Source: Deltaproteobacteria bacterium
GTDB lineage: Bacteria; Desulfobacterota; Desulfomonilia; UBA1062
Reading direction: 5' to 3'
Length of the DNA: 43,635 nucleotides
Assembly: GCA_022703355.1 (NCBI GenBank)
Contig: JAKLDU010000009.1
Coordinates: 1 to 43,635, forward strand
The notes under the pieces were generated by a model. The model searched no databases and was not told where the DNA came from. It worked only from the letters and a program-made list of their open reading frames with translations. The position numbers were made by a program, and so were the translations under genes. Shown piece after piece: positions 41,898 through 43,635 of the stretch (positions are counted from its first letter, which is position 1; every line of letters starts with the position of its first letter).

Positions 41898-42649
41898 CGC
41901 ATATACTCCTTCATCTTGATGGAAAGCTCGATCTCATCCTCATCGTCCTCGAGTCCCGGGCGCGGACTCCGGCAGAGGTCTCTCTCCCGCTCCTTGCGCG
42001 CAATCATGAACTGCAGTATCCACTTGTTTTCCACCCTGCCCCGGGCCACGGGCATGATGTCGTCCGCCAGGTAGAGCGCCTCCCTGATGTCGTGGGTCAC
42101 GTGGATGACCGGGATGTGGAGCTCGCCCTTCAGGGATTTGACCAGGTCCCTGAGCTTTCTCCGGCTCAGGGCGTCCAGGGCGGAAAAGGGCTCGTCCATG
42201 AGGAGCACCCCGGGATCCCGCGCAAGCGCCTGGCAGATGGCGCACCGCTGGCGTTCGCCGCCGGAAATGAGGTGCGGCCGACTGTCCCGCAGGGACCAGA
42301 TGTCGAACATCTTCAGGAGGTCTTCCGCCCTCTCCCGGTCCCGGGCGGCAAAGGTCACGTTTTTGTAGACGCTCAGGTTCGGGAACAGGGTGAACTCCTG
42401 GAAGACGTACCCGATGCCCCGTTTCCTGGTGGGAAGGTCGACCCGGGCCGCGGTGTCCGTCCAGACTTCCCCCCTTAAGGTCACCTCTCCCTCGTCGGGC
42501 TTCTCGAGGCCGGCGATGAGGCGGATGATGGTGGTCTTGCCCGCGCCCGAAGGGCCAACGATGGCGAGCAGCCTCCCTGCCTCGCAGGCCAGGGACACGT
42601 CCAGGTCGAAGTGCTTGAGCCTCTTTTTCAGCCTCGCTTCAAGCCCCAC
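41894..42649 (-). CDS. modC: Molybdate (or tungstate) ABC transporter ATPase, no Mop domain
   Basis: A 251-residue ATPase: Walker A GPSGAGKTTI near residue 33, Q-loop YVFQEFTLFPNLSV, signature ISGGERQRCAICQAL, Walker B VLLMDEPFSALDAL, and the H-loop in VIHVTHDIREAL. Typical ModC is ~350 residues because of a C-terminal Mop/TOBE pair; here a short tail (IELSIKMKEYMR) ends instead. It overlaps modB by 11 bases and fmdE by 4. Tungstate cannot be excluded on this evidence. Confidence 0.93.
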   Translation of the reverse strand: MGLEARLKKRLKHFDLDVSLACEAGRLLAIVGPSGAGKTTIIRLIAGLEKPDEGEVTLRGEVWTDTAARVDLPTRKRGIGYVFQEFTLFPNLSVYKNVTFAARDRERAEDLLKMFDIWSLRDSRPHLISGGERQRCAICQALARDPGVLLMDEPFSALDALSRRKLRDLVKSLKGELHIPVIHVTHDIREALYLADDIMPVARGRVENKWILQFMIARKERERDLCRSPRPGLEDDEDEIELSIKMKEYMR

Positions 42650-43304
42650 GGCGCACCTCCGGGGTGAGCCTGTTCACGAGGAGCAGAAACAGGTAGCTCA
42701 CGGGGACCAGGGCCAGGGACATGAGCCAGGCGTCCCGGTAGCGCAGCGCCTCGACCGCTTCGTAGATGGCGATGGAGGCCACTTTCGTCTCCCCGGGGAT
42801 GCTGCCCCCCACCATGAGGATGACCCCGAACTCGCCGATGGTGTGCAGGAAGACGAGTATGGCGGACGCAGCGATGCCCGCCAGGGAGTTCGGGAGAACG
42901 ACCCGCAGGAATATGGCCGTGGGCGTGAGCCCCAGGACCTGGGCGTTCTCCACGAGCCGCGGGTCGATCCGCAGAAAGGCCGACTTCATGGGCGCCACGG
43001 CAAAGGGCAGGCTGTAGACGATGGAGGCCACGACGATCCCGGTGAAGGTGAACAGGAGGGTCGACCCGAACACCGATCCCCAGGCCTGTCCGACGCCCCC
43101 CTTCGGGCCCATCACCACGAGGAGGTAGAACCCCAGCACCGTCGGGGGAAGCACGATGGGGAGGTTGATGAGGGCCTCGACAAAGGATTTCCCGGGCATG
43201 CGGAAAAAGACCAGGAAGTAGGACAAAGGCGCCGCTGCGGCGATGAGCACCACCGTGCTCACCGCGGCAAGCTTGAGGGAAAGGTATAGCGGGAGAAGGT
43301 CCAC
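42639..43304 (-). CDS. modB: Molybdate ABC transporter permease
   Basis: A 221-residue inner-membrane permease with about five hydrophobic segments (LKLAAVSTVVLIAAAAPLSY, STLLFTFTGIVVASIVY). It has the EAA-type loop VENAQVLGLTPTAIFLRVVLPNSLAGIAASAILVF and ALINLPIVLPPTVLGFYLL as in ModB. Length is standard. It starts 1 base after the modA stop and overlaps modC, so modA-modB-modC-fmdE form one operon. Confidence 0.95.
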   Translation of the reverse strand: MDLLPLYLSLKLAAVSTVVLIAAAAPLSYFLVFFRMPGKSFVEALINLPIVLPPTVLGFYLLVVMGPKGGVGQAWGSVFGSTLLFTFTGIVVASIVYSLPFAVAPMKSAFLRIDPRLVENAQVLGLTPTAIFLRVVLPNSLAGIAASAILVFLHTIGEFGVILMVGGSIPGETKVASIAIYEAVEALRYRDAWLMSLALVPVSYLFLLLVNRLTPEVRRGA

Positions 43305-43305
43305 G

Positions 43306-43635
43306 TCATCTGTACCCGTATTTCTTCTTTATGCCCGCGGCCTCGGGAGAAAGAAGGAACGCGGCGAACTTTTCCGCGGCCTGGCTGTGCTTGCTCCCGC
43401 TCAGGACGCACGCCTCCTGGACGATGTCCGGGGCCCCTTCGACGGCAAACCGGCACCCGGTGGCCCCCTGACTCGAGAGGGCCGCAGAGAGTGCACAGAA
43501 GCCGGCGTCGACGCTCCCGGTGAACGCGTACTGGAACGACTGGGCGACGTCCTGGGGGAACACGAGCCTGGGCTGGATCCCCTCCCAGAGCCCCGCCTTC
43601 TTCAGCGCGTCCATGGCCGCCGTCCCGTACGGGGC
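43306..43635 (-). CDS. modA: Molybdate-binding periplasmic protein, C-terminal part
   Basis: The window edge cuts this gene; about 109 residues are visible. They show the ModA pattern RLVFPQDVAQSFQYAFTGSVDAGFCALSAAL and the ending SKHSQAAEKFAAFLLSPEAAGIKKKYGYR, where the last segment resembles the conserved ModA FL.S.EA..I..KYGY tail. The rest of the gene, including its signal peptide, lies outside. It would bind molybdate (or tungstate) in the periplasm and hand it to ModB. Confidence 0.92.
   Translation of the reverse strand, partial: APYGTAAMDALKKAGLWEGIQPRLVFPQDVAQSFQYAFTGSVDAGFCALSAALSSQGATGCRFAVEGAPDIVQEACVLSGSKHSQAAEKFAAFLLSPEAAGIKKKYGYR

Overview
The window reads as chromosome of a GC-rich, anaerobic, Gram-negative bacterium, most like the Desulfobacterota (former Deltaproteobacteria, syntroph or sulfate-reducer type). 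The basis is inference from gene content: lipopolysaccharide Kdo genes (waaA, kdsB), an electron-transfer-flavoprotein operon feeding a membrane iron-sulfur oxidoreductase, GTP-type PEP carboxykinase, acetyl-CoA synthetase, FmdE, molybdate uptake, and selenium genes. No 16S rRNA or marker gene is present to settle the taxon.

Layout. 1-6000 (+): end of a MacB-type permease, an outer-membrane efflux lipoprotein, a P2A (calcium-type) ATPase, and a DUF4388-like/J-domain/TPR protein. 6022-8618 (-): a cupin/sugar-isomerase-like fusion with a small partner, then three very small proteins of unknown function. 9156-15869 (-): membrane FeS oxidoreductase, EtfA, EtfB, TetR regulator and acetyl-CoA synthetase, an acyl-CoA/acetate energy module. 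16050-20747: a secreted protein, a Cys-rich small protein, waaA-kdsB-macrodomain, and a MoaE-like protein. 20955-24036: tRNA-Ala(GGC), a hypothetical gene, a beta-CASP nuclease and tRNA-Leu(TAA). 24040-27210 is visibly AT-richer and carries an AbiEi/AbiEii toxin-antitoxin pair next to the tRNA-Leu, a nitroreductase, a DsbA-like remnant and a 23-residue Cys-rich peptide gene: a probable island. 27417-30055: small membrane protein, flavin reductase, TusA and YedE (probable selenium handling) and a Mop domain protein. 30315-38049: DJ-1 protein, pckG, a Crp/Fnr regulator, a HesB-like selenoprotein, YbaK, a GH13 enzyme, and a redoxin-thioredoxin reductase fusion. 38198-43635 (-): FGGY kinase, saccharopine-dehydrogenase-like enzyme, FmdE and modCBA.

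The most notable item is at 33878-34165. An IscA/HesB-like gene has an in-frame TGA exactly where the family has its first metal-binding cysteine. The reading frame continues with strong family similarity to a terminal Cys-Cys, and the TGA is followed at once by stem-loop sequence. This is a selenocysteine-containing HesB-like protein that ordinary gene calling misses. A perfect FNR-type box (TTGAT-N4-ATCAA) lies between it and a divergent Crp/Fnr gene whose recognition helix has the E-x-x-S-R pattern expected for that box. The TusA/YedE pair about 4 kb away fits a selenium-using cell.

Other themes are molybdenum (modABC, FmdE, free Mop domain, MoaE-like protein) and thiol/redox chemistry. 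The 27104-27175 microgene has a perfect Shine-Dalgarno sequence, four cysteines and its own terminator.
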